From: Armigeres subalbatus
Lineage: Eukaryota > Arthropoda > Insecta > Diptera > Culicidae
Assembly: GCF_024139115.2 (NCBI RefSeq)
Contig: NC_085141.1
Location: 38,508,120 to 38,572,119, forward strand
Direction of reading: 5' to 3'
DNA: 64,000 bases
Positions within the stretch are counted from its first letter, which is position 1; each line of letters opens with the position of its first letter. The notes under the pieces were generated by a model, which saw nothing but the letters and a program-made list of their open reading frames with translations, did not search any database and was not told the origin of the DNA. A program made the position numbers and the translations under genes. Of this stretch, positions 9,876-21,274 are shown in pieces.

Positions 9876-12540
9876 TTGCACCCTCCGACGATGCAAGAAA
9901 ATGTTGAAGAACAAACTCAACTAAAAATATATCTTCTTGAAGAGCACAAAACAATAATAATACATATACATACGATATAGCTTTCTCCCACAACAACAAA
10001 CCTCTTTCTGCTCTCTACTTATTGGCTAGCTAGATTCTAAATGCACAATTTAATTTCATTATAAACAAATATACAAACTACCAAGGAGCAAACTCACGGT
10101 GAGGAACGATAATATGATATATGCAAGACGATGGCATAACAGGGACTTTAATACAAAGACTTCCAACGCTCGTAACAGCAATGATCTACAATAACACCAA
10201 ATACACCATCTAAACTACACTTACAATTTTCACGAGTTCTCACATTCAATTTTTCACAATTATAAAGTCAGACACCATTCTATGACGATGGAGAAAACAT
10301 CATCTTTTTGTACTTTTGCTGTTCTGCGCATTAACAAATCTATCACGGCCTTTTTCCACGCTGTATTTGCTGTGGCGAAGCTAAACGACAACAAAACGGA
10401 ACGCGTTCTTCGCACTTTCGGTCATGTTCGCATCTTTCACCCTTTCAGGTCCGTCGGAATTACCCATGGCAACAGAAGAAATAGTAGAATTAATAGTAGA
10501 AGATTTAGTAGAAGTAACAGAAGTAGTAGAAGTGGTCTCTGTTCGCAGATGCTACCTCAATCGCATCGTTTGAAGGAGGATAATGTAACCAGAGGTCTAA
10601 CTAAAAACTTCAACAAGGCCTGAATATCCTCGGAAGAATGGCGTAAACGCCACACAGACATCGTTAACCATAACACTCCGACAGACTTGTATCACTTGTT
10701 TGCAAGAAAGGACAAGCTGGCTACAGGAAAAATCATCCTTTACGTCATTGGAAATGGTATGCATGTCGGAGGTCCCCTATTTCGCTGGAATTTAAAAATG
10801 TTTCGGAGATACGGAAAATAAATTTAGAGTGTGTTGCAAAGTTCCCCGGTATGGAAATTTGTCGCCGCTGGAAAATAATAATCAATTTTTAAAAATTGCT
10901 AGGAACAAACCTCCTGCAATCTCAAAATCATGCATAACTCTTTGATGGTCGATAATGACTATATGTGCAGCGTCAGCCATGATGACGAAAACAGTGATGG
11001 TGCTAGAGAAAAATTAAATTATCTTACCATTGCCGCCGCCACCGTCACCGCCACGTCGTCATAATCTTGAGCGTGTGCATAGGTCCTTAGTAGGTACTAA
11101 CAACAAAACGAACGACGCCAGACCGTCGTCCGTTCGGGTCTGGTTTGCTTTCCAGTTATCGTCCTCGACGATGCATGATGAGACTCATAACGGATGACCT
11201 GACGACGACGACGATGACGTCGGTGATGGCCACCACACCCATGCCTTTTTGCAACCATCTCCGTATGTAGCGAAATGTTGATTGGATTCGAGAATGGGAT
11301 GGATTGGATATGGCATGTAGTTAAGGGAATAGATTCATCAAATAGTTTGGCCTCCCACTTATCCGAGGGGTGGAGTGCTGTTCAACAAACCGTACCGTAC
11401 CGAAACGCTTTCAATAATAATTATTACTTGTGTTTCATATGGCTGGGGTCTTCCGTAGCTCAGTGGTATGGTTATAAATGGGCGTAGAATGTATCACGTG
11501 ACTCTACAAATGTGGTAAATGGTAACATAGATTAGAAACCTCGCAAATAATAACTGTATAGATATGTGCTTAATGAAGCTGTGAGGTAACAAAGCCCCAA
11601 TTAGGGGATGTCGGTAATAGAGAGTCGAAGAAGAAGAAGCTACATATGACGGAACAGAAGTCTGCATCTGTGGTAGCTAGGGCAGCCTGAGCACTTTAGC
11701 GCTTCGGGACTGGAAACGTTGTTACCATACGAGCTATCGGGAGGACGATGTTGATTCTATCAGCTATTACTATCAAAGAGCAAACCTAACGATGCCAGTT
11801 CGTTCTGGATGTAATTCTCGGATAATTGGACCAGTATTTGCCATTGCATCGGAATACGTACCTGAAATGAGACGGAGATGAAGAGAAATATGAGGCAATG
11901 TTCATTAGGTAATGGACAGCTATAATGGAAAAATTTCTGCCGTTGAGTAGTCCATGTATGGTGGTAACATGGAAATACTAGATTTTCTGATTATTATAAC
12001 AATAAAAGGATATCTACAAATGCATGGTATTCTGTTTTGAATAAGGGCTATTAGGTTATGCATCGTCATCTTGGAGCACACTAATCTGTTTAATTCCACA
12101 CACTGTTTTCATTGGATTGCCTTTGGTCAACAATACAATCCTAAGTCATTGAAGTGCTGCATAAAGAATATTTTTAATTTCTGGTGCAATTACTGCTGGT
12201 GTCAATCGTGCCATTTTTTAGATTCGATTCCTTGATAACAGAGAAATCATCAGGCAAAATTTAAGTCATCAAAACATCCCTATCGATAGCAGAAAACAAT
12301 ACTAACACAATCGTTCAGGACGTTTTTCAACCTTTGCATCGAAAATCACAATCTTTTAATCTTGCTCTATCCGGAACGCCCCAGAGACCACTTCAAAAAT
12401 CGAAATGACAAATCCCACGTCCTTCGAACCGGTCAGCCATAAATAATGCTTCAAAATCACTTTACCCATCGTTCCGTAGATCCACTTATTCCAATTCTCA
12501 ACAACTAATCCAATTAAGGCTCTGCTCTGGAGACATTGAC
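9876..12540. other. Intergenic, mostly uncharacterised
   Basis: No supported gene. A 113-codon frame at 10282-10623 ends inside simple repeat and shows no domain. The stretch 10940-11240 is locally CG-rich, with GACGACGACGACGATGACG-type and GCCGCCGCCACCGTC runs, and could be unique sequence. The rest is AT-rich, apart from a SINE relic listed separately. Confidence 0.45.
11442..11638 (+). mobile_element. Diverged Feilai-like SINE
   Basis: A tRNA-like start with CCGTAGCTCAGTGGTATGG is followed by a body resembling the 3' half of Feilai: GAAACCTCGCAAATAATAAC, TTAATGAAGCTGTGAGG, GGGGATGTCGGTAAT. It ends in a GAAGAAGAAG tail. It is shorter than and clearly diverged from the other copies, so it is either an old member or a related subfamily. 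Confidence 0.6.
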
Positions 12541-13260
12541 GCAAAACATTGGACCCCGGCTCCGCTTATAGAAAACTGTGCCAAATCAAATTACATCGAT
12601 ACCATCTGCCAAAAGCTATCAACCTGCTCCCCGTCGTCACCCCTACGAACCCCCCCATATCGAATGAGGTTCACGACTGTTTCCTCCCCGGAACGGGAGA
12701 GACAATCGAAAAGCTAAGCTTCAGTCTAATTTCCGGATCCCGCAATAAAGCGATCCTCTGCCGGAGGGCGGTGGTGGTGACTGCCGCTGCGACAATACAG
12801 CAATACAATCGAATCCTGTCACGGCGAAGCTGCTGCGATAGAGAAAACGACCGGAATGGCATCAAAGAACGAACGTCGACCAAGACCAAATCCATAAACT
12901 CCCCGAAATTATCCGCTTCGGCGCCATCCGGGGGACACAATCGGAGTATAAAATGCCGCAAAATAAAGGTGGAAATCGGTCCGTCCCCGAAATCTCTCCA
13001 TACGGACGGCAACGACGGCGAGGACCGAACCGGGAGGGGCATCGCCGCCGGGGGAAATTGTAAACGAACCGAAACACACGATAAGTTCCAATTTTAGTTT
13101 CAATAAAGCCATTGTTTTTATTTGGAAGAGCTGGAAAGTCGTTTTCCGTCGCGGGCGCGCGATCTCTCTATCTTTCTCTCTTGGCTTGCATTCGATTCGG
13201 TAGCCGCAGCGGGATAGTTATTCGGGTGATTTTTATTCTAGCTTGGGGGAAAGCAAAAAA
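12541..13260 (+). other. GC-rich island with 182-codon frame; candidate host sequence
   Basis: Composition shifts sharply to GC-rich and CpG-rich between about 12600 and 13210. A 182-codon frame (12549-13097) spans it, beginning at TTG rather than ATG, and ends before an AATAAA hexamer at about 13102. The predicted protein is basic, with many Arg, Lys and Ser, and has no motif I recognise. Other frames on both strands are also open, as expected from composition. It could be a host exon, an untranslated region or a CpG-rich promoter; the pyrimidine-rich TCTCTCTATCTTTCTCTC follows at about 13161. I do not assign a function. Confidence 0.25.
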
Positions 13261-14391
13261 ATCAGTTGGATCAATTCACCTTTGACCGGAAAGGCATCTG
13301 AACAAATAGCTTTAATATTACACAAAGAGCATAGCTGTAATCGTGAATTAATCTTGACAGCTTCTTAAAATATTTAATACAGACACCTATATATAGGAAT
13401 TACTTATTTTAAATTCCTATTCATTACTAGTTGAATATAAATTCCCAGAAAATAAAAGGAATCCCAGAGTTTCTTTTTTTCTTGAGAGGTACCCCTTCGC
13501 ACTTTTGCATAAAATGAGGTACCCCCTATTTTTTGCTGTGAATGAAAATTAGTGTAACTCATAAGATATATGAAAAATGGAACTGAAAACAGGATATTTT
13601 CATTACATCGAACTCTTGGAGAGGCTTTTGGGTCTCTTGAAAGAAGGCTTCTGGGCCTCTTGAAAGAAGGCTTCCAGGCCTCTTGAAAGGAAGCTCATTG
13701 AAAAGAGTCAGCTCCTTAGATCAGCTCTCCATATTTTTTTATGCTACATATATTTAAAAAAAATAATTCTTAATGTTGTTATTACTATTTATATGATTTT
13801 TATTTTTATCATTGTTCAAAAATTTGACACTTTTGTATCATTCATTCATCATTCATCTGTTTGCTTCACTTTGATATTTTTAAAATGTTAAGCTATAGGG
13901 TAAATGATGTATCTTCGACAAGCGCAGGACATTCATTAGAAAATATATCGAGATTGAATAGTATAAAACAATTAAAAACCACTAGGTTCATCCAAGTACA
14001 TAACCTATGATTAGTCTTGTGTCTCCATTGCCCAATTTTTGAGTAAATTATGTTTACTAGGTGTAAACTGTGATATACTGCGAACTGAAATATTTTCTTT
14101 TTGGACATCAAATATATAATTTCGACATGGAAAATGCATATATTTTGGACAGAGTCATTTTCTCCTAATTTAAAAATGGCCACCTACGAACCTCAATGGT
14201 ATGACCTACCTACACGTATCCACATTCATTAAAATGCATTTATTTGCTTAACTGACATAGATTAAACCAGAAATTAACATTGTTTCGCAATCTTATCGAT
14301 ATCATTGAAAACAGCCTGAAAGTTGGCAATTAATGGTTCATCCATGTACTGTACATGGGGTGACCAATAAATGTCTGATGCATAAAAACAT
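13261..14391. other. Intergenic, no gene seen
   Basis: AT-rich sequence without a supportable gene or repeat boundary, apart from three minisatellite-like units at 13617-13700 listed separately. Confidence 0.5.
13617..13700 (+). repeat. Short relative of the 19.4-kb minisatellite
   Basis: Three to four units of the CTCTTGAAAGAAGGCTTC type, lying 5.7 kb before the large array at 19427-20945. They carry the GAAAGAAGG variant, which otherwise appears only in the first unit of the large array. Confidence 0.7.
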
Positions 14392-14416
14392 AACTTCATT
14401 TTGGTCACTCCTTTTT

Positions 14417-15069
14417 TGTTTTCTTCAATAAGCAGAACGATCGGCCGGTCATCAAAGTTTTGTTCTGCTTTGTGCGGTAAGCAGAACGATCGGCCGGTAA
14501 AAGAAAAAATTGTTCTGCCTCGTGCGTGTGTTTAAATTAATTTGAAAGTAAAGGTTTAAAGCGCGTCCAGACATGTTTTCTTCAATAAGCAGAACGATCG
14601 GCCGGTCATCAAAGTTTTATTCTGCTTTGTGCGGTAAGCAGAACGATCAGCCGATCACCGAAATTTTGTTCTGCTTTGTGCGGCCTTGAAAAAAAAAAAT
14701 AAACGAGTATTGTTTTCATCGATCAAACTACACGCTATACACGGCATACCGTTTACCAAAACAAACCCTGCCACACTCCCTACCCCATATATCCAACATC
14801 CCAGTGATTTCTCGTGGAAGTGCAGATGACTCGTCGGCTTCTATCAAAGCGAGTATCACGTCAACAATTTCCTACCTATTCCCTAATTGACCTGCATTCG
14901 GACACGGCCGGCGCTGGTATTGCTTATTTTTGGGTCACCAGTTCTCACACATTGAAGATGATGTTAGTCCCAAACTTCATCTGTTGGTTCTCTGTGTAAT
15001 TACAGCTGACCTGGCAATAACGGAGTAGCAACCGTGGGCGGTCAATCATGCTCATGCTCATGCTCATGC
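14417..15069 (+). mobile_element. CATGCT-tail retroposon copy A
   Basis: A 653-bp unit with an exact 25-bp direct repeat at each side (14392-14416 and 15070-15094; core CTTCATTTTGGTCACTCC). It ends in (TCATGC)n. The 5' part carries four hairpin modules, and the 3' part (about 14710-15050) is nearly identical to copy B. No coding frame and no Pol III boxes that I can recognise. Long target duplications and a short tandem tail indicate target-primed reverse transcription, so I infer a non-LTR-driven retroposon. The family is unknown to me. Confidence 0.75.
14431..14685 (+). other. Four tandem hairpin modules of copy A
   Basis: Each module is AGCAGAAC, then a 12-nt palindrome such as GATCGGCCGGTC, then an A/T-rich linker, then GTTCTGCT and TTGTGCGG. 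The outer 8-nt arms pair perfectly in most modules. Modules begin at about 14431, 14479, 14588 and 14637. The second is diverged after the palindrome, and the fourth has GATCAGCCGATC. Confidence 0.7.
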
Positions 15070-15094
15070 AACTTCATTTTGGTCACTCCTTTTT

Positions 15095-15830
15095 CATCCG
15101 TCTCAAGTTCATGTTAAGCGATTGGAATATGTTAGTATCTCAATTACAATTAAACTTTGACCGCAGGACCTCAAGATTGCCGTTTGAACCAATTTAAACG
15201 TGTTTCAGGTGCATGTTACGAAGAGTCCTATAATGCATGTTCTCCTGCATACTGGCGTCCAGCAGGCACTTTGGTAGAAAGCTTTACATTTTAGATAATT
15301 TTAAAGATAAATAATAGTTGATTTGTGAACTCTCATCAGGAGCCGCTAGAGTTAAGATAAAAGTATGCAATGATCATACTTTCGATAAAAATTTTCCTAC
15401 ACATTATCTAAAATTGATCGAAGAAGCTCAGGCTTGTCCAAAATATGTACATGTCCAAAATATATCATTTACCCTAGTGAGGTAATAATTTCTTTTGAAA
15501 AAACGACAATTTGAAACTAATAACATTTATTACGCTTTTCCTGTCCATCTAGTTCTGAAGTCTTGGAGTTCATTTAGAATCATCACATTAATTTCTATAC
15601 AAAAACTAACTCAACATTTTTTTCTATTTATAATTCTAAGTTACATTTTGTTGGTTACCTTGATAACGTTTCTCAAATCGTTAATTTGAATAATTCAGTC
15701 CTTAGTCTCTAATATGTATATGAACCATATCACGTGTCATAAGTTTTCTCTTCATACTGGGTGCAGTTAATCAATGCCTTGTTTGCGCGCGCTTCTAAGT
15801 TCTAACCATGCGTAGTTGAAAATTTCTCAC
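15095..15830. other. Intergenic, no gene seen
   Basis: No supportable gene. AT-rich sequence with scattered short frames and no domain. Confidence 0.5.
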
Positions 15831-15975
15831 CTAACTTTTCAAAAGGTCCTAAGTAACGTTTTTTTCATGAATTAATTTGAATACAGAAATAAATAGCTTT
15901 CACGTTGTACTGTTGATTGCGCTATTCAAATTCATTCATGAAAAATTGTTACTTAGGTCCTTTTGAAAAGTTAAG
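15831..15975. mobile_element. MITE, AACTTTTCAAAAGG ends
   Basis: Inverted repeats of about 50 bp. Left: AACTTTTCAAAAGGTCCTAA then GTAAC and TCATGAATTAATTTGAAT. Right: ATTCAAATTCATTCATGA then GTTACTTAGGTCCTTTTGAA and AAGTT. Weaker complementarity (TTTCTCAC against GCGAGATTT) continues outward, so the element may be slightly larger. Target duplication not identified. Confidence 0.75.
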
Positions 15976-16518
15976 CGAGATTTCATACAAGCGAGCGCAT
16001 TCATCTACACGCTTAAAGTCAAGTACACATCGCATGAATGTGTGAAAATTTTGAGTGAAATACAAGCAGTCGCTGTGTACTGTGTACATACGCAGGATAT
16101 GTCACCTCGAACTGTCAAAGTCCCTTCGGGTCGCTATGATGGCGAAAATGTGCGGAATGTGTCCCAAGGCGAATCATACTTTTTCGGAGGATTTTTCTTT
16201 TGTTTCGATGTCGGAACAAAAAGAATGTGCGAATATAATCATCGCCTTTGTTTTGTTCATCGAGACAGTTGTAAAATCCTCCGAATAAGTTTGACAAGGT
16301 TAAATAGTTTTCACTTCAGCTTGAAAACACATAATTGAGGTTTTGACCGATTTCCGACTGCTCTCTCACTGTGTGAAATGAACTCGTTAGCCGTCAGTTA
16401 CACTAAAATGAGTAACATCACAGTTACTCATAATATGTGATGTTCCAGGAGAGCCCTGTTATGTGTAAATGGAACACAAAATTGTGTAAATAATTTTAAG
16501 CGTGTGTGTTTCTTATTC
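15976..16518. other. Intergenic with palindromic patches
   Basis: No supportable gene. Two overlapping frames at 16042-16338 cover an imperfect inverted repeat (TTCGGAGGATTTTT against AAAATCCTCCGAA), so they are probably not coding. A second small inverted repeat, GAGTAACATCACAGTTACTC, lies near 16410. Confidence 0.45.
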
Positions 16519-16802
16519 CTTTCAGCAGCAGAAATAATTTAGTCATAATTTTTCGTCCCCTAGAATTTTCATTTTTTTCTCAGCGGTTTTGCTTTTTTTG
16601 GCTAGCTAGTTTTACACCCAGAGTGATGCAGTGATTACCTTGAATATGATTTGTCGAAAATTCATTAAATATGTGTAAATTGTGTTGTGTATTTAAAAAA
16701 ATGTAGTGCTGGAAGAATTATATTCCTTGAATTATAAGAAGCGGATTGGAGCAACTTTAAGATCAAGATTTATCCAAGGAAGTATCTTTTATTATTATAT
16801 AG

Positions 16803-16928
16803 GTCCTGTCTGATGAGCGGCTCGAAGTGGTTCGGGGTTGTTTCCGTCCAGCTCGGTTTTATTTGTTGACAAAAGAAGACGAGCGGAGTGGGAGGGACTT
16901 CGGGTTGCTTCGGGCTGCTCGTTGTAGC
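16803..16928. mobile_element. Small palindromic MITE (family M4, diverged copy)
   Basis: GATGAGCGGCTCGAAG near the left and CTTCGGGCTGCTCGTTG near the right are inverted around a TTTGTTGACAAAAGAAGACG centre. The ends match the element at 54523-54652, though this copy is more diverged. It lies inside retroposon copy B. Confidence 0.6.
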
Positions 16929-17183
16929 AATCGATATACAGCAATATATATTGATTACGGAATTTGTTTGGATTCTACTTTGACTTGCTTCAAATCTTTC
17001 TTGTTAATGTCTATATAAAAAATCTATCCTTCTCCATCCATCTTAGTAGAAAATTTATTTAGTAACTGTATCGCGGAAGATTAGCAGGAACATTAATTTT
17101 AATATCTGTTGAACATTCAACGTTTTCTGCGTTTTCATTTGATTTCGGGCAAATAGATATAAAACTGTTAGAATTTGATAATA

Positions 17184-17373
17184 CACCCAGGTTTTTTTTT
17201 ACGCGGTTGGAATTCATTAATTTCTCGGTTAACCTGAACTTTTACAGCTTTTCAAATACCCCCTGAATTTTCTTTGATTTTTTGTGAATTTTTTGGTGGG
17301 GTTAACTTATTGCTTCATTGACGCTGAAGGTCTTAAACGACCAAAACCAAACCGTGTAAAAAAAACCTGGGTG
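17184..17373. mobile_element. MITE, CACCCAGG ends
   Basis: About 190 bp with inverted ends CACCCAGGTTTTTTTTTACG and GTAAAAAAAACCTGGGTG; the paired AACCG/CGGTT follows. It is flanked by TA on both sides, suggesting a TA-targeting Tc1/mariner-type source. Lies inside retroposon copy B. Confidence 0.75.
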
Positions 17374-17569
17374 TATTCCTAGGATAAGTGTGTCACTACC
17401 ACGGTGATGAACATCTTTTATTCAAAATGCAGATTGCTCGTAAAAATCGGCAGATTTTGATATGCTTCAAGCGGCCAGATTTGAGTTCTTCCCAGAAAAG
17501 TTAAAGTGATTTTTTTTCTTGAAATAGGTTTCCGAGTTTAGAAGCAGAATATCCTTTCAGAGAACGGTC

Positions 17570-17806
17570 ATCTTCTTCTTCATATTGGCAATACATTCGC
17601 CACTGGGACATTAACGCCCCGCAGCAATATCATTTTTGCACTCGTATATCATTAAGCTAACACGATGATACTTTTGTGTCCAGGGAAATCGAGACAATTA
17701 ACAATCCAAAAATTGACTAGACCGACACCGGGTTTGATACCCAGCCACCTTTAGCATGGTCTTGCTTTGTAGCCGCGCGTCTTACCGCTAGACTAAGGAG
17801 GGCCCC
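17570..17806 (-). mobile_element. Feilai SINE copy 3
   Basis: Minus-strand Feilai with the tRNA-like 5' end at the high-coordinate side. Target duplications are TCAGAGAACGGT at 17557-17568 and TCAGAGAACGTT at 17807-17818, with one mismatch. Internally shortened between the CTGGGACA and GCACTCGTATATCAT segments. Inserted into retroposon copy B. Confidence 0.85.
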
Positions 17807-18568
17807 TCAGAGAACGTTACTGAGAACTTATAATCAAATTTTGTTCCTCGCCAAAAGAGTATTAGCACATACAAGTAAATCTTCAGTTGCGTTTGATCGT
17901 GTTTAGTATGGATAGAAGGATCGCGCTGTAATATAAGTGTTTGGTTCTGGTTTTTGATACCATGCCTTTCCAAGGATTAATTAACTGCCATTAATCACGC
18001 GTGTAATTAATAATCGACTCAAAACAATACAGAAGTTCAAGGCTAAAATATCAGGCGAACAAAAGTAATCCGGTATCCAAACATCGTATCTACAGCACAG
18101 GCAGAATTTTTTTTCGTTTTCTTCTCTTCAATTTTTCACCAATCCAATTTCTACTTTCTAACTATTGTTTGTATGTATGTTTGTTCACCATAAGTAATTA
18201 AATACCCTCGCGTTGAAGAAGCAAAAACGCAATGCATATGTGCATTGTAGGCGATTTAGCTGAAATGTAAGTGAACAATTGCTCGCTTTGAGCAAACGAT
18301 TATTTATTCTCGCGAAGGATGAACAATTAACAATGAAGTGATTTCGTACAACATTATTCGAGCGCATGAAAAATTGATTAGCTAGTAACGCATTCTTGTG
18401 AGTACAAAACAGTGTTCGGTGAATGGTTTACACAAAATATAAAAAAAAAATCAAAAATCTTCCTAGGGATTGAGTGCATAATGGATCGTGTGACACACTA
18501 ACTTGTCTGATAGAAACGTGAGTAAATAATTAGAAAGTAAAAGTTTAAATCACGCGTTCTCTTCAGTA

Positions 18569-18664
18569 AGCAGAACGATCGGCCGGTCATCACAATTTTG
18601 TTCTGCTTTGTGCGGTGAGCAGAACGATCGGCCGGTTACCGCAATTTTGTTCTGCGTTGTGCGG
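18569..18664 (+). other. Two hairpin modules of copy B
   Basis: The first module has AGCAGAAC, the palindrome GATCGGCCGGTC, and GTTCTGCTTTGTGCGG. The second has GATCGGCCGGTT and GTTCTGCGTTGTGCGG. Same architecture as copy A. Confidence 0.7.
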
Positions 18665-19072
18665 CTTTTAATATTAAATTATTAGTTTTGTTTTCATCGA
18701 TTAAACTACACGCTATACACGGCAAACCGTTTACCAAAACGAACCCTGCCACACTTCCTACCCCATATATCCAACATCCCAGTGATTTCTCGTGGAAGTG
18801 CAGATGACTCGTCGGCTTCTATCAAAGCGAGTATCATGTCAACATTATCCTACCCCTTCCTTAATTGACCTGCATTCGGACACGGCCGGCGCTGGTATTG
18901 CTTATTTTTTGGGTCACCAGTTCTTACACATTGAAGATGATGTTAGTCCCAAACTTCATCTGTTGGTTCTCTGTGTAATTACAGGTGACCTGGCAATAAC
19001 GGAGTAGCAACCGTGGGCGGTCAATCATGCTCATGCTCATGCTCATGCTCTTTCTGCAGCAGAAATAATTTA

Positions 19073-19426
19073 TGTAGCTTAGCTAGATGGTGCTGGCGCT
19101 GGGCTTGATGGTGCTTGAGGTGCAAATAATAAACGTTCAGCACGTGCGCAGTACTGGATTGGAACGCTCATACAAGCTCGCATGTGTTGTGTACCGCGAG
19201 CGTGGTATTTTCGTTTGTGTTATACAAAATCAGCAGCGAGCGTACTCGAGTGCATACGCTCGAGGGAGTTTCTCTAGGCGCGTGTTTGACAATGATTTCA
19301 TCAATTTAAGGTGAGCTGCTGAGCTGGGGTTCTTTAAAAAAGATCCATGGTTCATCAGCTCAATGTAAGGAAGTGAATCTTTCGAACAGCTTCTGAGCGG
19401 GCCCATCTCTACTCCCGGGCCTCTTG
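19073..19426. other. Short spacer before the minisatellite
   Basis: No supportable gene. An imperfect inverted region around 19140-19210 contains CGCTCATACAAGCTCGCATG and GTACCGCGAGCGTGG. Confidence 0.4.
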
Positions 19427-20945
19427 AAAGAAGGCTTCCGGGCCTCTTGAAAGGAGGCTTCCGGGCCTCTTGAAAGGAGGCTTCCGGGCCTCTTGGAGGC
19501 TTCCGGGCCTCTTGGAAGGAAGCTCCCGGGCCTCTTGATAGGAGGCTTCCGGGCCTCTTGAAAGGAGGCTTCCGGGCCTCTTGAAAGTAGGCTTCCAGGC
19601 CTCTTGAAAGGAGGCTTCCGGGCCTCTTGAAAGGAGGCTTCCGGGCCTCTTGAAAGGAGGCTTCCGGGCCTCTTGAAAGGAGGCTTCCGGGCCTCTTGAA
19701 AGGAGGCTTCCGGGCCTCTTGAAAGGAGGCTTCCGGGCCTCTTGAAAGGAGGCTTCCGGGCCTCTTGAAAGGAGGCTTCCGGGCCTCGTGAAAGGAGGCT
19801 TCGGGCCTCTTGAAAGGAGGCTTCCGGGCCTCTTGAAAGGAGGCTTCCGGGCCTCTTGAAAGGAGGCTTCCGGGCCTCTTGAAAGGAGGCTTCCGGGCCT
19901 CTTGAAAGGAGGCTTCCGGGCCTCTTGAAAGGAGGCTTCCGGGCCTCTTGAAAGGAGAATTCCGGGCCACTTGAAAGGAGGCTTCCGGGCCACTTGAAAG
20001 GAGGCTTCCGGGCCTCTTGAAAGGAGGCTTCCGGGCCTCTTGAAAGGAGAATTCCGGGCCTCTTGAAAGGAGGCTTCCGGGCCTCTTGAAAGGAGGCTTC
20101 CGGGCCTCTTGAAAGGAGGCTTCCGGGCCTCTTGAAAGGAGGCTTCCGGGCTTCTTGAAAGGAGGCTTCCGGGCTTCTTGAAAGGAGGCTTCCGGGCTTC
20201 TTGAAAGGAGGCTTCCGGGCTTCTTGAAAGGAGGCTTCCGGACCTCTTGAAAGGAGGCTTCCGGGCCTCTTGAAAGGAGGCTTCCGGGCCTCTTGAAAGG
20301 AGGCTTCCGGGCCTCTTGAAAGGAGGCTTCCGGGCCTCTTGAAAGGAGGCTTCCGGGCCTCTTGAAAGGAGGCTTCCGGGCCTCTTGAAAGGAGGCTTCC
20401 GGGCCTCTTGAAAGGAGGCTTCCGGGCCTCTTGAAAGGAGGCTTCCGGGCCTCTTGAAAGGAGGCTTCCGGGCCTCTTGAAAGGAGGCTTCCGGGCCCTC
20501 TTGAAAGGAGGCTTCCGGGCCTCTTGAAAGGAGGCTTCCGGGCCTCTTGAAAGGAGGCTTCCGGGCCTCTTGAAAGGAGGCTTCCGGCCTCTTGAAAGGA
20601 GGCTTCCGGGCCTCTTGAAAGGAGGCTTCCGGGCCTCTTGAAAGGAGGCTTCCGGGCCTCTTGAAAGGAGGCTTCCGGGCCTCTTGAAAGGAGGCTTCCG
20701 GGCCTCTTGAAAGGAGGCTTCCGGGCCTCTTGAAAGGAGGCTTTCGGGTCTTCTTGAAAGGAGGCTTTCGGGTCTTCTTGAAAGGAGGCTTTCGGGTCTT
20801 CTTGAAAGGAGGCTTTCGGGTCTTCTTGAAAGGAGGCTTTCGGGTCTTCTTGAAAGGAGGCTTTCGGGTCTTCTTGAAAGGAGGCTTTCGGGTCTTCTTG
20901 AAAGGAGGCTTTCGGGTCTTCTTGAAAGGAGGCTTCCGAAAGGCT
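19427..20945 (-). repeat. 23-bp minisatellite, ~65 units
   Basis: About 57 units of a 23-bp repeat (core CTTGAAAGGAGGCTTCCG, then GGCCT) are followed at 20735-20935 by eight or nine units of a 24-bp variant with GGCTTTCGGGTCTT. Each unit can pair GCCTC with GAGGC around a 7-nt loop. Because 23 is not a multiple of 3 and no unit has a stop on minus, minus-strand frames of 607 and 560 codons stay open. These are not genes: they alternate SLLSRGPEASFQEARKPPFK-type phrases by frame rotation. At 20945 the array abuts a BEL/Pao relic. Confidence 0.95.
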
Positions 20946-21270
20946 TCTTTTCTTCCGGGTCCCAGGGCGTGTAAGCTTGTCCACTGGTACTTCAAGGTTG
21001 ACCGAATCAGAAGATTTTTGGAAAAATAACAGGTCGCGCTTCGGGTTCCACAAAGTCCCAAAGCCATTATTGCCTCGTTAGTCATTGGCATCGGAATCGT
21101 GGATGGGTGCCAATGTTTTTCGGTTTTTTTTTGGGAACCTCCATAAGTACTTTTTCCGAGTTAAAGAACCATTTTCTAACGAGAATAAGCCCTTCATCAT
21201 CAACTTCTCGACATCATACCGTAATTTTCTTGCAGCTTCGGCTGATTGAGCACCAAATAGAACGTCGTCT
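20946..21270 (-). pseudogene. BEL/Pao pol relic, reverse transcriptase C-terminal part
   Basis: Minus-strand translation gives a BEL/Pao-like stretch. It begins at the second half of the catalytic box (DDVLFGAQSAEAARKL), then matches the segment before the RNase H connection, with WNPKRDLLFF and VNLEVPVDKLT. One or more frameshifts and a stop lie in between. At its high-coordinate end it is cut by the Ty3 insertion; at its low-coordinate end it is lost in the minisatellite. The upstream half of the same gene lies at 27056-28225. Removing the 5-bp duplication and the Ty3 element would rejoin the two halves in frame within the YxDD box. Non-functional. Confidence 0.8.
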
Positions 21271-21274
21271 AAAT

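Larger units (their letters stand above)
16542..19049 (+). mobile_element. CATGCT-tail retroposon copy B, with nested insertions
   Basis: Bounded by 23-bp direct repeats with one mismatch (16519-16541 and 19050-19072; core GCAGCAGAAATAATTTA). The right repeat starts directly after the (CATGCTC)n tail. The 3' ~370 bp are near-identical to copy A, and two hairpin modules lie at 18569-18664. The 5' ~2 kb have no counterpart in copy A and no coding capacity. They hold a Feilai SINE and two MITEs. Either copy A is 5'-truncated, or unrelated DNA inserted just inside the left repeat. Confidence 0.6.

Noticed and set aside
9555..9999. Leucine-rich and serine/threonine-rich minus-strand frames, possible membrane proteins
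   Set aside because: They are antisense to a GAAGTA microsatellite; hydrophobicity comes from the CTT/CTA repeat.
12671..13112. Minus-strand frames in the GC-rich island
   Set aside because: Several overlapping frames are open because of base composition; none has a recognised domain.
19230..21091. Minus-strand open frames of 607 and 560 codons
   Set aside because: They are the 23-bp minisatellite read in different phases, with a short BEL relic at the N-terminus. The repeat phrases rotate through frames and lack any protein domain.
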